From assembly GCA_913009535.1 (NCBI GenBank), contig CAJVXR010000004.1, positions 1 to 41,787 of the forward strand: DNA of 41,787 nucleotides. The letters run 5' to 3'. Positions 16,426-26,978 of the stretch are shown here, one piece after another. Every line of letters starts with the position of its first letter. Position 1 is the stretch's first letter. A program made the translations under genes and the position numbers. The notes under the pieces are model-generated. The model saw nothing but the letters and a program-made list of their open reading frames with translations, was not told where the DNA came from and did not search any database. This DNA comes from an uncultured Flavobacteriales bacterium (GTDB lineage Bacteria; Bacteroidota; Bacteroidia; Flavobacteriales; Flavobacteriaceae).

Positions 16426-17658
16426 ATGGAAAATATAGCGTTAATAGAGTCTTTTTCTGAATTTAAAGACGATAAGTTAATTGATAGAGTAACTCTAATG
16501 ACTATCTTAGAAGAAGTTTTTAGAAGTGCCTTAAAAAGAAAATTTGGCGATGATGATAATTTTGATATTATAATAAATCCGGATAAAGGAGATTTAGAAA
16601 TTTGGAGAAATAGAGTTGTTGTTGCAGATGGTGAAATCGAAGATGAAAATGGCGAAATATCATTGACAGAAGCAAGGCTAATAGAACCAGATTTTGAAGT
16701 TGGTGAAGATGTTTCAGAAGAAGTTAAGTTATTTGATCTTGGTAGAAGAGCTATTCTAGCATTAAGACAAAATTTAGTAGCTAAAATCCAAGAGCATGAT
16801 AATACTAATATCTACAAACAGTTTAAGGAATTAGTTGGCGAAATATATACTGCAGAAGTTCATCACATTAGACATAGAGCTATAATTTTATTAGATGACG
16901 AGGGAAATGAAATAATAATGCCAAAAGACAAGCAAATTCCTTCTGATTTTTTCAGAAAAGGAGACAATATTAGAGGTGTTATTGAAAGTGTTGAGTTAAA
17001 AGGCTCTAAGCCGTCAATAATTATGTCAAGAACTTCTCCAGCATTTTTGGAAAAGTTATTTGAACAAGAAATTCCAGAAGTATTTGATGGATTAATAAAC
17101 GTAAAAAAGGTTGTAAGAATACCTGGTGAAAAAGCTAAAGTAGCCGTAGATTCATATGATGATAGAATTGATCCTGTTGGAGCTTGTGTTGGAATGAAAG
17201 GCTCTAGAATCCATGGAATTGTAAGAGAGCTTGGGAATGAAAATATTGATGTTATTAATTACACTAATAATCTTCAACTTTTTATTACTAGATCTTTAAG
17301 TCCTGCCAGAATCACTTCAATTAAAATTGATGAAGAAAATAAAAGAGCTGAAGTTATTTTAAAACCAGAAGAGGTCAGTAAAGCAATTGGTCGTGGAGGA
17401 CACAATATTAGATTGGCTGGTCAAATTACTGGATATGAAATTGATGTATTTAGGGAAGGTGTAGAGGAAGATGTTGAATTAAGAGAATTTAGTGATGAGA
17501 TTGATGGCTGGGTGATAGATGAGTTTGCTAAAGCAGGACTAGATACTGCAAAAAGTATTTTAGAACAAGATGTAGTTGACTTAGTTAAGAGAACAGATTT
17601 AGAAGAGGAAACTATTGTTGAAGTAGTTAGAATTCTTAAAGAAGAATTTGAAGATTGA
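16426..17658 (+). CDS. nusA: Transcription termination/antitermination factor NusA
   Basis: NusA binds RNA polymerase and nascent RNA and affects pausing, intrinsic termination and antitermination. The order of domains is: N-terminal RNAP-binding region (1-~125, with LIDRVTLMTILEEVFRSALKRKFG), S1 domain (~130-200, VGEIYTAEVHHIRHRAIILL), and tandem KH domains (~205-350, DPVGACVGMKGSRIHGIVREL and AIGRGGHNIRLAGQITGYEI). A short acidic C-terminus ends in a helix-hairpin-helix-like stretch. At 410 residues it lacks the C-terminal acidic repeats of the E. coli protein (495), which is normal in this phylum. It is the second gene of rimP-nusA-infB. Confidence 0.97.
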   Translation: MENIALIESFSEFKDDKLIDRVTLMTILEEVFRSALKRKFGDDDNFDIIINPDKGDLEIWRNRVVVADGEIEDENGEISLTEARLIEPDFEVGEDVSEEVKLFDLGRRAILALRQNLVAKIQEHDNTNIYKQFKELVGEIYTAEVHHIRHRAIILLDDEGNEIIMPKDKQIPSDFFRKGDNIRGVIESVELKGSKPSIIMSRTSPAFLEKLFEQEIPEVFDGLINVKKVVRIPGEKAKVAVDSYDDRIDPVGACVGMKGSRIHGIVRELGNENIDVINYTNNLQLFITRSLSPARITSIKIDEENKRAEVILKPEEVSKAIGRGGHNIRLAGQITGYEIDVFREGVEEDVELREFSDEIDGWVIDEFAKAGLDTAKSILEQDVVDLVKRTDLEEETIVEVVRILKEEFED

Positions 17659-17679
17659 TAATATAAATTAAACCAATTT

Positions 17680-20442
17680 ATGGCTGAAAATATTAGATTA
17701 AATAAAGTGCTTAGAGAGTTGAATATTTCAATTGATCGTGCTATAGATTTTCTTGAATCTAAAAGTATTGAAATTGAAAAGCGTCCAACTACTAAAATTT
17801 CTTTAGAGATTTATAATCTATTATCAGATGAGTTTCAAACAGATGCAAATAAAAAAGTTGCATCAAATGAACTAAGTGAAGCTAAATCTAAGGAAAAAGA
17901 AGCCATTAGAATAAAAAGAGAGACTGAGATTGAGTTGCTGCTTAAGAAAAAAGAAGAAGAAGCTAAGGTAATTACTGCTGCTTCTAAGATTAAAGAAATT
18001 AAAAAAGTAGGTAAAATTGATTTAAAACCAGTCAAAGCTAAAGTTAAGACTGAAATCAAAGTAGTTACTCCGGAAGCAAAGCCTGTAGCTAAAGTTGAGT
18101 CTCCTGTAATTAAAAAACCTTTAGAAACTTCTAAAGAACCACTTCTTGAAAAACCAGCTAAAAAATCATCTGAAAAACTGGATGAAAAGTCTGTAGAAAA
18201 ATCTATCGAAACAATTAAAGGAGCTCCTAAAGTTGCTTCTAAAGATATTCAACCAGAAGATGAGGTTAAGGATGAAGTTTCTGGGACAGTAACAACACAG
18301 TATAAAAAATTATCAGGTCTTAAATCCACTGGTGAAACCATTGATTTATCAAAATTTAAAACTGAAAAGAAAAAAGAATCTCCAGCTTCAATTCATTCTA
18401 AGAAAAAAAGAAGAAGAATCAGTAAGCCTAATGATACTGCAAAGCCAGGACAAAGACCCCCACTAAGGCCAGGTCAAAGGCCAGTTCAAAAGGCTAATAT
18501 TAAAGCTAAATCTTCTCCATCAACAAGAGAAGAGCCTAGTGCTGAAGAAGTTCAAAAGCAAGTTAGAGAAACTCTTGAAAAACTTCAAGGGAAAAGCTCA
18601 AAAGGTAAGGCTGCTAAATACAGAAAAGATAAAAGAGACCAACACAGACAAAAAACAGAAGATGAACAAGCCAACGTTGAGGCTGAAAGTAAGTTACTTA
18701 AGGTAACGGAATTTGTTACTGCAAGTGAGGTAGCTACAATGATGGATGTTTCTGTTACTGAAATTATTTCCGCATGTATGACTCTTGGGATGATGGTAAC
18801 AATGAATCAGCGATTAGATGCAGAAACGCTTAGTATTGTAGCTGAAGAATTTGGCTATAGTGTTGAGTTTGTAACTGCAGATATTGAAGAATCAATTGAA
18901 GAAATCGAAGATTCAGAAGAGGACTTAAAGCCTAGAGCACCAATTGTTACGGTCATGGGTCATGTTGATCATGGAAAAACTTCTTTATTAGATTATATTA
19001 GAAAAGAAAATGTAATTGCAGGAGAATCGGGTGGTATTACTCAACACATTGGAGCTTATAGTGTAGTGCTATCTAGTGGGCAAAAAATTACTTTTCTTGA
19101 TACTCCTGGTCACGAGGCATTTACTGCAATGAGGGCAAGAGGAGCACAAGTAACAGATTTAGCAATAATTGTTATTGCAGCAGATGATGATATTATGCCA
19201 CAAACGAAAGAGGCTATTTCTCATGCTCAAGCTGCGGGAGTCCCTATAGTTTTTGCTATTAATAAAATTGATAGACCAACTGCAAATCCAGATAAAATAA
19301 AAGAAGGTCTTTCGCAAATGAATTTACTGGTTGAAGATTGGGGTGGTAAAATTCAATCTCATGATATATCGGCTTTAAAGGGTGATGGTGTGGATGATTT
19401 GTTAGAGAAAGTTTTATTAGAAGCTGAGCTTTTAGAGCTTAAGGCTAATCCAGACAGAGCATCTTCTGGAACAGTTGTTGAAGCCTTTTTAGATAAAGGT
19501 CGAGGTTATGTTTCCACTATTCTTGTGCAAACAGGTACATTAAAAATTGGTGACTTTGTTCTTGCTGGAAAAAATAGTGGTAAAGTAAAAGCTATGCAAG
19601 ATGAAAGAGGGAATAATGTTGAAAGTGTAGGTCCATCCTCTCCAATTTCAATTCTTGGTTTAGATGGTGCTCCTCAAGCAGGTGATAAGTTTACTGTTTT
19701 TGCTGACGAAAGAGAGGCTAAACAAATCGCAGTGAAAAGAACTCAGTTACAAAGAGAGCAGTCAGTTAGAACACAAAGACATATTACTTTGGATGAAATT
19801 GGTAGAAGAATCGCTTTAGGAGAGTTTAAAGAATTAAATATTATCCTTAAGGGTGATGTAGATGGTTCTGTTGAGGCATTAACAGATTCCTTCCAAAAAT
19901 TATCAACTGAAGAAATACAGGTAAATATTATTCACAAAGGAGTAGGAGCTATAACTGAAAGTGATGTCTTGTTAGCTTCAGCTTCAGATGCAATAATTAT
20001 TGGATTTAATGTTAGGCCAACTGGAAATTCCAAACAAATAGCAGACAAAGAAGAGATTGATATTAGAATGTACTCAATAATTTATGATGCTATAAACGAC
20101 CTTAAAGATGCTATGGAGGGTATGTTATCACCTGATTTCAAAGAAGAAATTACTGGTACTGCAGAAGTTAGAGAAACATTCAAGATATCAAAAATAGGAA
20201 CTATTGCAGGATGTATGGTGACTACTGGTAAGATATTTAGAAATTGTGGAATTAGACTCATTCGTGATGGTATCGTAGTTTTCTCAGGTGAGTTAACTTC
20301 ACTGAAAAGGTTTAAAGATGATGCTAAAGAAGTTGCAAAAGGGTATGATTGTGGTATACAAATCAAAAACTATAATGACCTTAAAGAAGGAGATGTTATT
20401 GAAGGTTTCCAGCAAGTAGAAATTAAAAAGAAACTCAAATAG
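17680..20442 (+). CDS. infB: Translation initiation factor IF-2
   Basis: IF-2 is the GTPase that brings initiator tRNA to the 30S subunit and promotes subunit joining. The 920-residue protein has a small N-terminal IF2N domain ([20 protein letters not shown]) and a long lysine/glutamate-rich linker (~70-250). A basic stretch with [13 protein letters not shown] near 260 follows, then a second IF2N-like region (~340-400). The GTPase has G1 GHVDHGKT (427-434), G3 DTPGHE (474-479) and G4 NKID (528-531). Domains II-IV end with the fMet-tRNA binding C2 region ([19 protein letters not shown]...[12 protein letters not shown]). It is 21 bp behind nusA and ends 4 bp from a convergent gene. Confidence 0.98.
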   Translation: MAENIRLNKVLRELNISIDRAIDFLESKSIEIEKRPTTKISLEIYNLLSDEFQTDANKKVASNELSEAKSKEKEAIRIKRETEIELLLKKKEEEAKVITAASKIKEIKKVGKIDLKPVKAKVKTEIKVVTPEAKPVAKVESPVIKKPLETSKEPLLEKPAKKSSEKLDEKSVEKSIETIKGAPKVASKDIQPEDEVKDEVSGTVTTQYKKLSGLKSTGETIDLSKFKTEKKKESPASIHSKKKRRRISKPNDTAKPGQRPPLRPGQRPVQKANIKAKSSPSTREEPSAEEVQKQVRETLEKLQGKSSKGKAAKYRKDKRDQHRQKTEDEQANVEAESKLLKVTEFVTASEVATMMDVSVTEIISACMTLGMMVTMNQRLDAETLSIVAEEFGYSVEFVTADIEESIEEIEDSEEDLKPRAPIVTVMGHVDHGKTSLLDYIRKENVIAGESGGITQHIGAYSVVLSSGQKITFLDTPGHEAFTAMRARGAQVTDLAIIVIAADDDIMPQTKEAISHAQAAGVPIVFAINKIDRPTANPDKIKEGLSQMNLLVEDWGGKIQSHDISALKGDGVDDLLEKVLLEAELLELKANPDRASSGTVVEAFLDKGRGYVSTILVQTGTLKIGDFVLAGKNSGKVKAMQDERGNNVESVGPSSPISILGLDGAPQAGDKFTVFADEREAKQIAVKRTQLQREQSVRTQRHITLDEIGRRIALGEFKELNIILKGDVDGSVEALTDSFQKLSTEEIQVNIIHKGVGAITESDVLLASASDAIIIGFNVRPTGNSKQIADKEEIDIRMYSIIYDAINDLKDAMEGMLSPDFKEEITGTAEVRETFKISKIGTIAGCMVTTGKIFRNCGIRLIRDGIVVFSGELTSLKRFKDDAKEVAKGYDCGIQIKNYNDLKEGDVIEGFQQVEIKKKLK

Positions 20443-20446
20443 TTTA

Positions 20447-20851
20447 TTAATTAATTTTTTCTAAATCTACTTCTTTGTTCTGAACTTTAGGTTTTGGCCT
20501 AAATATAAAAGCCTCTGGATATTTTTTTTTAATTAATAATAATTTTTTATCTGCCTGAAGTTGTGTGAAAAAATCTCCAACCCAGACTTTATAATTGGGG
20601 GTTTCGTAGACAAGCTTAATTTCGTCGCCTGGGTATTTATTTTTTGTATGACTGCTGATTAGTTCTAAGGCTTTATCTCTTTTACCACTAAATATTTGAA
20701 TTTTTAGGTTGAATAAATTCTCATTAATTTCTTTTTTTAATTTTATTAAGCTGTCTATTTTAGGATTCTGTTTTATTTGTATTAAATCAGACTGTGAATA
20801 TGAGTATTCAGAAGTAATAAATATGCACATGTAAATAATTATCCTATTCAT
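20447..20851 (-). CDS. Exported SPOR-domain protein
   Basis: This 134-residue protein has a signal peptide (MNRIIIYMCIFITSEYSYSQ) and a C-terminal SPOR domain at ~50-120: LKIQIFSGKRDKALELISSH followed by YETPNYKVWVGDF and ADKKLLLIKKKYPEAFIFRP. SPOR domains bind peptidoglycan denuded of stem peptides at division sites. A periplasmic cell-wall role is likely, but the specific function is unknown. Its position between infB and the ACIII operon recalls other flavobacterial genomes as I remember them. It faces infB and is divergent from actA, with a possible -7 box at 20873-20880. Confidence 0.85.
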   Translation of the reverse strand: MNRIIIYMCIFITSEYSYSQSDLIQIKQNPKIDSLIKLKKEINENLFNLKIQIFSGKRDKALELISSHTKNKYPGDEIKLVYETPNYKVWVGDFFTQLQADKKLLLIKKKYPEAFIFRPKPKVQNKEVDLEKIN

Positions 20852-20872
20852 TTTTTAAGTATTTTTGAACTA

Positions 20873-20880
20873 CAAATGTA
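20873..20880 (-). promoter_or_regulatory. Candidate -7 box before the SPOR-domain gene
   Basis: The minus strand reads TACATTTG, an exact TAnnTTTG match, 21 bases before the ATG at 20851. No TTG is visible at the -33 distance. Confidence 0.45.
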
Positions 20881-20985
20881 TAGTTATTTTTGATATGCTC
20901 TAGATTTATTATTTAGAATGCTTATAAATTATAATTTAACAAAAAAATTAGCATATGTGATCATTAAATAATCGTCTATATGTGT

Positions 20986-20993
20986 TATTTTTG
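20986..20993 (+). promoter_or_regulatory. Candidate -7 box of the ACIII-oxidase operon
   Basis: TATTTTTG matches TAnnTTTG and lies 34 bases before the actA ATG in the 176-bp divergent gap (20852-21027). No good -33 TTG is found. The rest of the gap is AT-rich and shows no other clear structure. As the only candidate in front of an eight-gene operon without other obvious boxes, it is worth attention despite the missing -33. Confidence 0.45.
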
Positions 20994-21027
20994 TGCTTGA
21001 TTTTTATGAACGATTTTTTCTTTTTGA

Positions 21028-22362
21028 ATGAACAAAAAATATAAAAAATTAAACTCTAAATTTTACTCTATTAAAAATTCAACAAATTTTTTATACAAGC
21101 TCGCTGGAAAATTACTGCTTGCTATAGTATTTATTTTTAATACCTCTTCTTTCGCTCAAGAATTAGACCCTGTTAAGGGGAAAGCTCTATTTAATTCTAA
21201 TTGTGCAGCTTGTCACAAGCTTGATAAAAAAATGACTGGTCCAGCTCTAAGGGGTGTTGAAAACAGATTATACAATGAGGAAGGATTAGATAAAGAATGG
21301 ATGTATTCATGGATTAGAAACAGTGCATCTCTTATCAAATCCGGAGATGACTATGCGAATAAGATATATGCCGAATATAATGGCTCTGCAATGACTGCTT
21401 TTCCTCAGCTTTCTGACTCTGAAATTGATAATATACTTTCTTATACAGCACAAGAAAAAGCCGTGCCTGTTGCCAAAATATCCGAAGTTACAGTCGAAAA
21501 TGGAAATAATTCTAACGGTATATCTAATGAAATAATATTAGGAGCTTTTGCTTTTGTCTTCTTGCTTTTGGCATTAGGATTATTTTTAGTGAACAAAACC
21601 CTTAGAAGGTTTGCCGTTGAAAGCAATATAGAATTACCTACAAAAAAAATATCGACTCGAAAACCACTTTGGAAAGCATTTGTCGATAATCAATTTTTAT
21701 TACTTTGTAGTGCTATTTTAATGCTGCTAGTTAGTGCCTATTTTGTTTACGGTTTCCTTATGCAAATTGGAGTTAATCAAGGCTATGAGCCCGTTCAACC
21801 AATTCACTACTCTCACAAAATTCACGCAGGTGATAATGAAATTGACTGTAAGTATTGTCATTCTTCTGCTCGTGTTAGCAAGCACTCTGGAATACCATCT
21901 CTAAATGTCTGTATGAATTGTCATAAATCTATTTATGAATATAATGGTGAAACTACCGAAGAGTATTCAAAAGAATTTTATGATGCTGAAATCCAAAAAC
22001 TATATAAAGCTGTTGGATGGGACGACGAATCTCAAGAGTACACTGGTGAAACACAAGCTGTTAAGTGGGTTAGAATCCACAACCTTCCTGACTTCGCATA
22101 CTTTAATCATGCGCAACACGTCTCTGTGGCTGGCATTGAATGTCAAACTTGTCACGGACCAGTTGAAGAAATGGAGATAATGTATCAATACTCCCCTCTA
22201 ACAATGGGTTGGTGTATTAATTGCCACCGGGAAACGAATGTAAAAGTTAAAGACAATCAGTATTACGAAAAGATTCATGAACAGTTATCCAAGAAGTATG
22301 GAGTTGATAAGTTAACTGCTGCTCAAATGGGTGGTTTAGAATGTGGTAAATGTCATTATTAA
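21028..22362 (+). CDS. actA: Alternative complex III subunit ActA, hexaheme c-type cytochrome
   Basis: ActA is the multiheme cytochrome subunit of the quinol:electron-acceptor complex ACIII. The 444 residues contain a signal/anchor (~29-43) and then a monoheme cytochrome c domain: CAACH at 59-63, with Met122 in MTAFPQLSD a probable axial ligand. Membrane segments lie at ~169-188 and ~223-246. The pentaheme region has CKYCH 274, CMNCH 295, CQTCH 372, CINCH 396 and CGKCH 439. Six CxxCH motifs are therefore visible, one more than the five of the core ActA module. The N-terminal part looks like an added cytochrome c domain. It heads the operon; actB follows after 20 bp. Confidence 0.92.
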   Translation: MNKKYKKLNSKFYSIKNSTNFLYKLAGKLLLAIVFIFNTSSFAQELDPVKGKALFNSNCAACHKLDKKMTGPALRGVENRLYNEEGLDKEWMYSWIRNSASLIKSGDDYANKIYAEYNGSAMTAFPQLSDSEIDNILSYTAQEKAVPVAKISEVTVENGNNSNGISNEIILGAFAFVFLLLALGLFLVNKTLRRFAVESNIELPTKKISTRKPLWKAFVDNQFLLLCSAILMLLVSAYFVYGFLMQIGVNQGYEPVQPIHYSHKIHAGDNEIDCKYCHSSARVSKHSGIPSLNVCMNCHKSIYEYNGETTEEYSKEFYDAEIQKLYKAVGWDDESQEYTGETQAVKWVRIHNLPDFAYFNHAQHVSVAGIECQTCHGPVEEMEIMYQYSPLTMGWCINCHRETNVKVKDNQYYEKIHEQLSKKYGVDKLTAAQMGGLECGKCHY

Positions 22363-22382
22363 TATTTTATATATAATTATTT

Positions 22383-25300
22383 ATGTCATCAAATAAGAAT
22401 AAGAAATATTGGAAAAATTTAGCAGACTTAAATCCGCTAAATAACAATGCTATAGAGTCTTTAGAACAAAAAGAGTTTATTGAAGAGATTCCTGTTGACG
22501 AATTTTTAGGTGATGATAAAAGTATGTCAGACTCTTCAACTACCAGAAGAGATTTTCTAAAGTTTGTTGGTTTTAGTACTGCAGCTGCATCTTTAGCTGC
22601 TTGTGAAGGCCCAGTAATTAAATCAATCCCTTACGTTGTTCAGCCAGAAGAAATAATCCCAGGAGTAGCTAATTATTATGCTACTACTATAGCTAATGGT
22701 TATGACTTTGCTAATGTTTTAATTAAAACAAGAGAGGGTAGACCGATAAAGATTGAAAAAAACAAATTAGCACCAATTTCTGCTTCTGCTAATGCTAGAG
22801 TTCAAGCTTCTGTATTAGATTTATATGATAGCTTTAGATTAGCTAAGCCATTTAAAAACCAACAGGAAAGTTCTTGGATTGAGTTTAATAATGATACTAA
22901 GAAAAAACTAAATTTATTAAGAAATAGTTCAAAGTCAATCGTCTTTCTAACTCAGACTTTTGCAAGTCCATCCACCTATAAGTTAATAAAAGAATTTAAA
23001 GAAAGCTATCCAAATACAAAACACATTGTGTATGATGCTATTTCAGAATCAGCTGCTTTAGATGCATATCAGACTAAATATGGAATTAGAGGTTTGGCAA
23101 ATTATGATTTTTCAAAATCAGATTTCATTTTATCAGTAGGTGCTGATATATTAGGAGACTGGCAAGGTGGCGGTTTTGACTCTAACTATGGGAAGTCTAG
23201 GATACCTACCAAAGGTAAAATGTCAAGGCATGTTCATTTTGAGGCCAACATGTCTTTAACTGGAGCTAATGCCGATAATAGATATCCAATAAATCAAAAT
23301 GATCAAAAACTAGTTTTGTTATCAATTTATTCAAAACTATTTAATAAAACATCTGACATTAAATTAAGTGATAAGCTTAGTAAAGTTGTTAATAATTTAA
23401 TGAGTGAATTACTGCTTAGTAAAAACCCGGTAGTTGTTTCTGGAATACAAGATTTTGATTACCAAAGTTTAGTTCTAGAGATTAATCAAAAATTAAATTC
23501 AGAAGCTTTTCAGCCTCATAAAACCATATTTACAAGACAAGGAAATGACAAGGATGTTGAGAAGCTAATTGTTGATATGAATAATGACAAGGTTGGAGCT
23601 ATCATTATGTCTGGTGTTAATCCAGTTTATACTTTATCAAACTCAAATTCTTTCATTGAAGGCTTGAAAAAAACCGAGTTATCCATTTTATTCTCAATGA
23701 AAAATGATGAAACAGCTCAGCATGTAAGCTATCTTGCTGCCTCACCACATTATTTAGAATCTTGGGGAGATGCAGAAATGACTAAAGGTGAGTATTCGAT
23801 TACGCAACCAACCATAAGACCTATTTTTGATACTAAGCAGTTTCAAGAAATATTGTTATTATGGAATAACAATAGCACTACATTCCACGATTACGTAAAA
23901 TCTAATTGGAAAAAAAACATATTGTCTGGCAAAACTTGGAACGAAGCATTACATGATGGAATATATGAAAATAAAAAATCTGTTAATTCTAGATCAAGTT
24001 TTATAAGTAAAAAAAATAATTCTTCTGTTTCTATTTCATCACTTGTTAGTGCAATTCAAGTTAAAACCGAAAACACATTTGAACTAAACCTATACTCAAA
24101 AACAGGTATGGGAGATGGACAATGTGCTAATAATCCGTGGCTTCAAGAATTTCCTGACCCTATCACCAGAACTACTTGGGATAATTATTTAACCATTTCA
24201 GAAGTTGATGCAAAAAACCTAAACCTTTATCTAGAACCATCTACCTTTTTTAATCAAAGTAAAAACGGTGCTGATGGTGGATTAAATGGTAAATATGCTA
24301 TTATAACTTTAGATGATAGAGAGATTAAAGTGCCTGTTATGATTCAGCCTGGACAGGCTAAAGGTACTGTTGGACTTTCTTTTGGGTATGGAAGAAAAAG
24401 AGGGATTAAAGAGGTTATGATGACTGGTGTTAGTGGATATGAACTATTTAAAGATTCTAAATCTGTGCAGTCAATTAAAATCACTGCAACCGATGAAATT
24501 CATGAGTTTGCATGTGTTCAGCTTCACAATACTTTAATGGGTAGAGGAGATGTTATAAAAGAAACAAACCTTGAAATTTTTAATACTAAAGATTCTAATG
24601 TTTGGAACCCAGAAGCAGTAGTTTCTTTGAATCATGAAGAAACTCCTGTATCATCTCCATCTGTTGATTTGTGGGATGAATTCGACAGATCTATTGGTCA
24701 CCACTTTAACCTGTCAATTGACTTAAATGCTTGCACAGGTTGTGGAGCTTGTGTTATTGCATGCCATGCAGAAAACAATGTGCCAGTAGTAGGTAAAAGT
24801 GAAATAAGAAAAAGTCGTGATATGCACTGGCTTAGAATTGATAGATATTATTCGTCAGAAGGTTCTTTTGAAAGTGATGACATTAAAAAAGATAATATTA
24901 GTGGCCTAGGGAGTTCTTTATCTACTTTTAAAGAAATGGAAAACCCGTCTGAAAATCCGCAAGTTGCTTTTCAGCCTATAATGTGTCAACATTGTAATCA
25001 CGCTCCTTGTGAAACAGTATGTCCTGTTGCTGCAACTACTCATGGTAGACAAGGGCAGAATCAAATGACATATAACAGGTGTGTTGGCACTAGGTATTGC
25101 GCTAACAATTGCCCTTACAAGGTTAGAAGGTTTAATTGGTTCTTATATAATGAGAACGATGAATTTGATTATCATATGAATGATGATCTTGGAAGAATGG
25201 TTTTAAACCCAGATGTTACCGTTAGATCTAGAGGAGTTATGGAAAAATGTTCTTTCTGTATACAAACTACTCAGGCTGTAATTTTAAAAGCTAAGGTTGA

Positions 25301-25514
25301 AGGTCGACCAGTATCAAAGGGAGAATTCAATGATTCATGTGCTTGCTCTGCTGCTTGTAGTAGTGGTGCCATGAGATTTGGAGATATAAATGAAGAAGAA
25401 AGTCCAATATCAAGTTTAATTAAAGATGATCGAGCTTATCACCTGTTAGACACAGTTGGTACAAAACCAAATGTAGTGTATCAAGTTAAAGTTAGAAATA
25501 ATAAAAATAGTTAA
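22383..25514 (+). CDS. actB: Alternative complex III subunit ActB (molybdopterin-oxidoreductase-like plus Fe-S protein)
   Basis: This 1043-residue protein fuses a molybdopterin-oxidoreductase-like domain (~70-760; in ACIII it binds no molybdenum cofactor) to a four-cluster ferredoxin domain. A twin-arginine signal with lipobox is visible at ~53-74 (TTRRDFLKFVGFSTAAASLAAC), so it is exported folded by Tat and probably lipidated. The preceding ~52-residue N-extension is typical of this 'TAT-variant' family in the Bacteroidota. Cluster ligands are C784/787/790/794 (CTGCGACVIAC), C868/871/876/880 (CQHCNHAPCETVC), C900/906/910 (CVGTRYCANNC) and C956/959 with further cysteines near 987. The clusters should pass electrons from the quinol site in ActC to the hemes. 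Confidence 0.95.
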   Translation: MSSNKNKKYWKNLADLNPLNNNAIESLEQKEFIEEIPVDEFLGDDKSMSDSSTTRRDFLKFVGFSTAAASLAACEGPVIKSIPYVVQPEEIIPGVANYYATTIANGYDFANVLIKTREGRPIKIEKNKLAPISASANARVQASVLDLYDSFRLAKPFKNQQESSWIEFNNDTKKKLNLLRNSSKSIVFLTQTFASPSTYKLIKEFKESYPNTKHIVYDAISESAALDAYQTKYGIRGLANYDFSKSDFILSVGADILGDWQGGGFDSNYGKSRIPTKGKMSRHVHFEANMSLTGANADNRYPINQNDQKLVLLSIYSKLFNKTSDIKLSDKLSKVVNNLMSELLLSKNPVVVSGIQDFDYQSLVLEINQKLNSEAFQPHKTIFTRQGNDKDVEKLIVDMNNDKVGAIIMSGVNPVYTLSNSNSFIEGLKKTELSILFSMKNDETAQHVSYLAASPHYLESWGDAEMTKGEYSITQPTIRPIFDTKQFQEILLLWNNNSTTFHDYVKSNWKKNILSGKTWNEALHDGIYENKKSVNSRSSFISKKNNSSVSISSLVSAIQVKTENTFELNLYSKTGMGDGQCANNPWLQEFPDPITRTTWDNYLTISEVDAKNLNLYLEPSTFFNQSKNGADGGLNGKYAIITLDDREIKVPVMIQPGQAKGTVGLSFGYGRKRGIKEVMMTGVSGYELFKDSKSVQSIKITATDEIHEFACVQLHNTLMGRGDVIKETNLEIFNTKDSNVWNPEAVVSLNHEETPVSSPSVDLWDEFDRSIGHHFNLSIDLNACTGCGACVIACHAENNVPVVGKSEIRKSRDMHWLRIDRYYSSEGSFESDDIKKDNISGLGSSLSTFKEMENPSENPQVAFQPIMCQHCNHAPCETVCPVAATTHGRQGQNQMTYNRCVGTRYCANNCPYKVRRFNWFLYNENDEFDYHMNDDLGRMVLNPDVTVRSRGVMEKCSFCIQTTQAVILKAKVEGRPVSKGEFNDSCACSAACSSGAMRFGDINEEESPISSLIKDDRAYHLLDTVGTKPNVVYQVKVRNNKNS

Positions 25515-25526
25515 TAATATAGTATT

Positions 25527-26975
25527 ATGGCGTCTCATTACGAAGCACCTATTAGAAGACCATTAGTAACAGGAGAAAAATCATATCATGATGTTTCTGT
25601 TGATATTGCAAGACCTGTTGAGGGGCAAGCAAATAAACAATGGTGGATTGTATTCTCATTAGCTCTACTTGCATTTTTATGGGGTATAGGTTGCATTGTT
25701 TATACTATTTCTACTGGTATCGGAGTATGGGGATTAAATAAAACTGTTGGATGGGCATGGGATATTACAAACTTTGTCTGGTGGGTAGGTATTGGTCACG
25801 CAGGTACTCTAATTTCTGCTGTTTTATTAATCTTCAGACAAAAATGGAGAATGGCAATTAACAGGTCTGCTGAAGCAATGACAATTTTCTCAGTTATTCA
25901 AGCAGGGTTATTTCCAATTATACACATGGGAAGACCATGGCTAGCATACTGGGTATTGCCAATACCTAACCAATTTGGCTCATTATGGGTTAATTTTAAT
26001 TCTCCTTTACTTTGGGATGTTTTTGCTATTTCAACATATTTATCAGTTTCTTTAGTTTTTTGGTGGACAGGTCTTCTTCCTGATTTTGCAATGATTAGAG
26101 ATAGAGCAGTAAGACCATTTCAAAAGAAAATTTACAGTTTACTGAGTTTCGGTTGGTCAGGAAGAGCCAAAGACTGGCAAAGATTTGAGGAAGTTTCTCT
26201 AGTCTTAGCTGGGTTAGCGACTCCTTTAGTTTTATCAGTTCACACCATAGTATCCTTTGATTTTGCTACTTCAGTAATCCCTGGATGGCACACAACAATA
26301 TTCCCTCCCTACTTTGTAGCAGGAGCAATATTTTCTGGTTTTGCAATGGTTAATACTCTACTGATAATAATGAGAAAAGTATGTAATCTTGAAGATTATA
26401 TTACAGTTCAGCATATTGAACTAATGAATATAGTAATTATGATTACGGGATCTATTGTTGGGGTTGCTTACATAACTGAATTATTTATTGCTTGGTATTC
26501 AGGAGTCGAATACGAACAATATGCATTTTTAAATAGAGCGACAGGTCCTTATGCATGGGCTTATTGGATGATGATGAGTTGTAATGTGTTTTCTCCTCAA
26601 TTTATGTGGTTTAAAAGATTAAGAACTAGCATTATGTTTTCATTCTTTATTTCAATAGTAGTAAATGTAGGAATGTGGTTTGAGAGGTTTGTTATTATCG
26701 TAACATCATTACATAGAGATTATTTACCTTCATCTTGGACAATGTTTTCACCAACATTTGTTGAAATAGGAATTTTCATTGGCACGATTGGATTCTTTTT
26801 TGTGTTATTTTTATTATACGCAAGAACATTTCCTGTAATAGCACAAGCTGAAGTTAAGACGATATTAAAAAGTTCAGGGGAAAAATATAAAAACTTAAGA
26901 GATTCTGGAGAATCTTTAGTTGGCACAGGTGCTGACAAAAGAACTTCTAAAATTTCTATAATAAAAAATAAATAA
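25527..26975 (+). CDS. actC: Alternative complex III subunit ActC (NrfD/PsrC-like quinol-binding membrane protein)
   Basis: ActC is the integral membrane subunit that oxidises menaquinol. The 482-residue protein has about ten hydrophobic segments, starting with WWIVFSLALLAFLWGIGCIV and including WDITNFVWWVGIGHAGTLIS (the NrfD-type H-A-G-T signature near 90) and IFSVIQAGLFPIIHMGRPWL. The later part has YWMMMSCNVFSPQFMWFKRL. It begins 12 bp after actB and actD starts only 3 bp after it, so the three are tightly coupled. Confidence 0.95.
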   Translation: MASHYEAPIRRPLVTGEKSYHDVSVDIARPVEGQANKQWWIVFSLALLAFLWGIGCIVYTISTGIGVWGLNKTVGWAWDITNFVWWVGIGHAGTLISAVLLIFRQKWRMAINRSAEAMTIFSVIQAGLFPIIHMGRPWLAYWVLPIPNQFGSLWVNFNSPLLWDVFAISTYLSVSLVFWWTGLLPDFAMIRDRAVRPFQKKIYSLLSFGWSGRAKDWQRFEEVSLVLAGLATPLVLSVHTIVSFDFATSVIPGWHTTIFPPYFVAGAIFSGFAMVNTLLIIMRKVCNLEDYITVQHIELMNIVIMITGSIVGVAYITELFIAWYSGVEYEQYAFLNRATGPYAWAYWMMMSCNVFSPQFMWFKRLRTSIMFSFFISIVVNVGMWFERFVIIVTSLHRDYLPSSWTMFSPTFVEIGIFIGTIGFFFVLFLLYARTFPVIAQAEVKTILKSSGEKYKNLRDSGESLVGTGADKRTSKISIIKNK

Positions 26976-26978
26976 GTA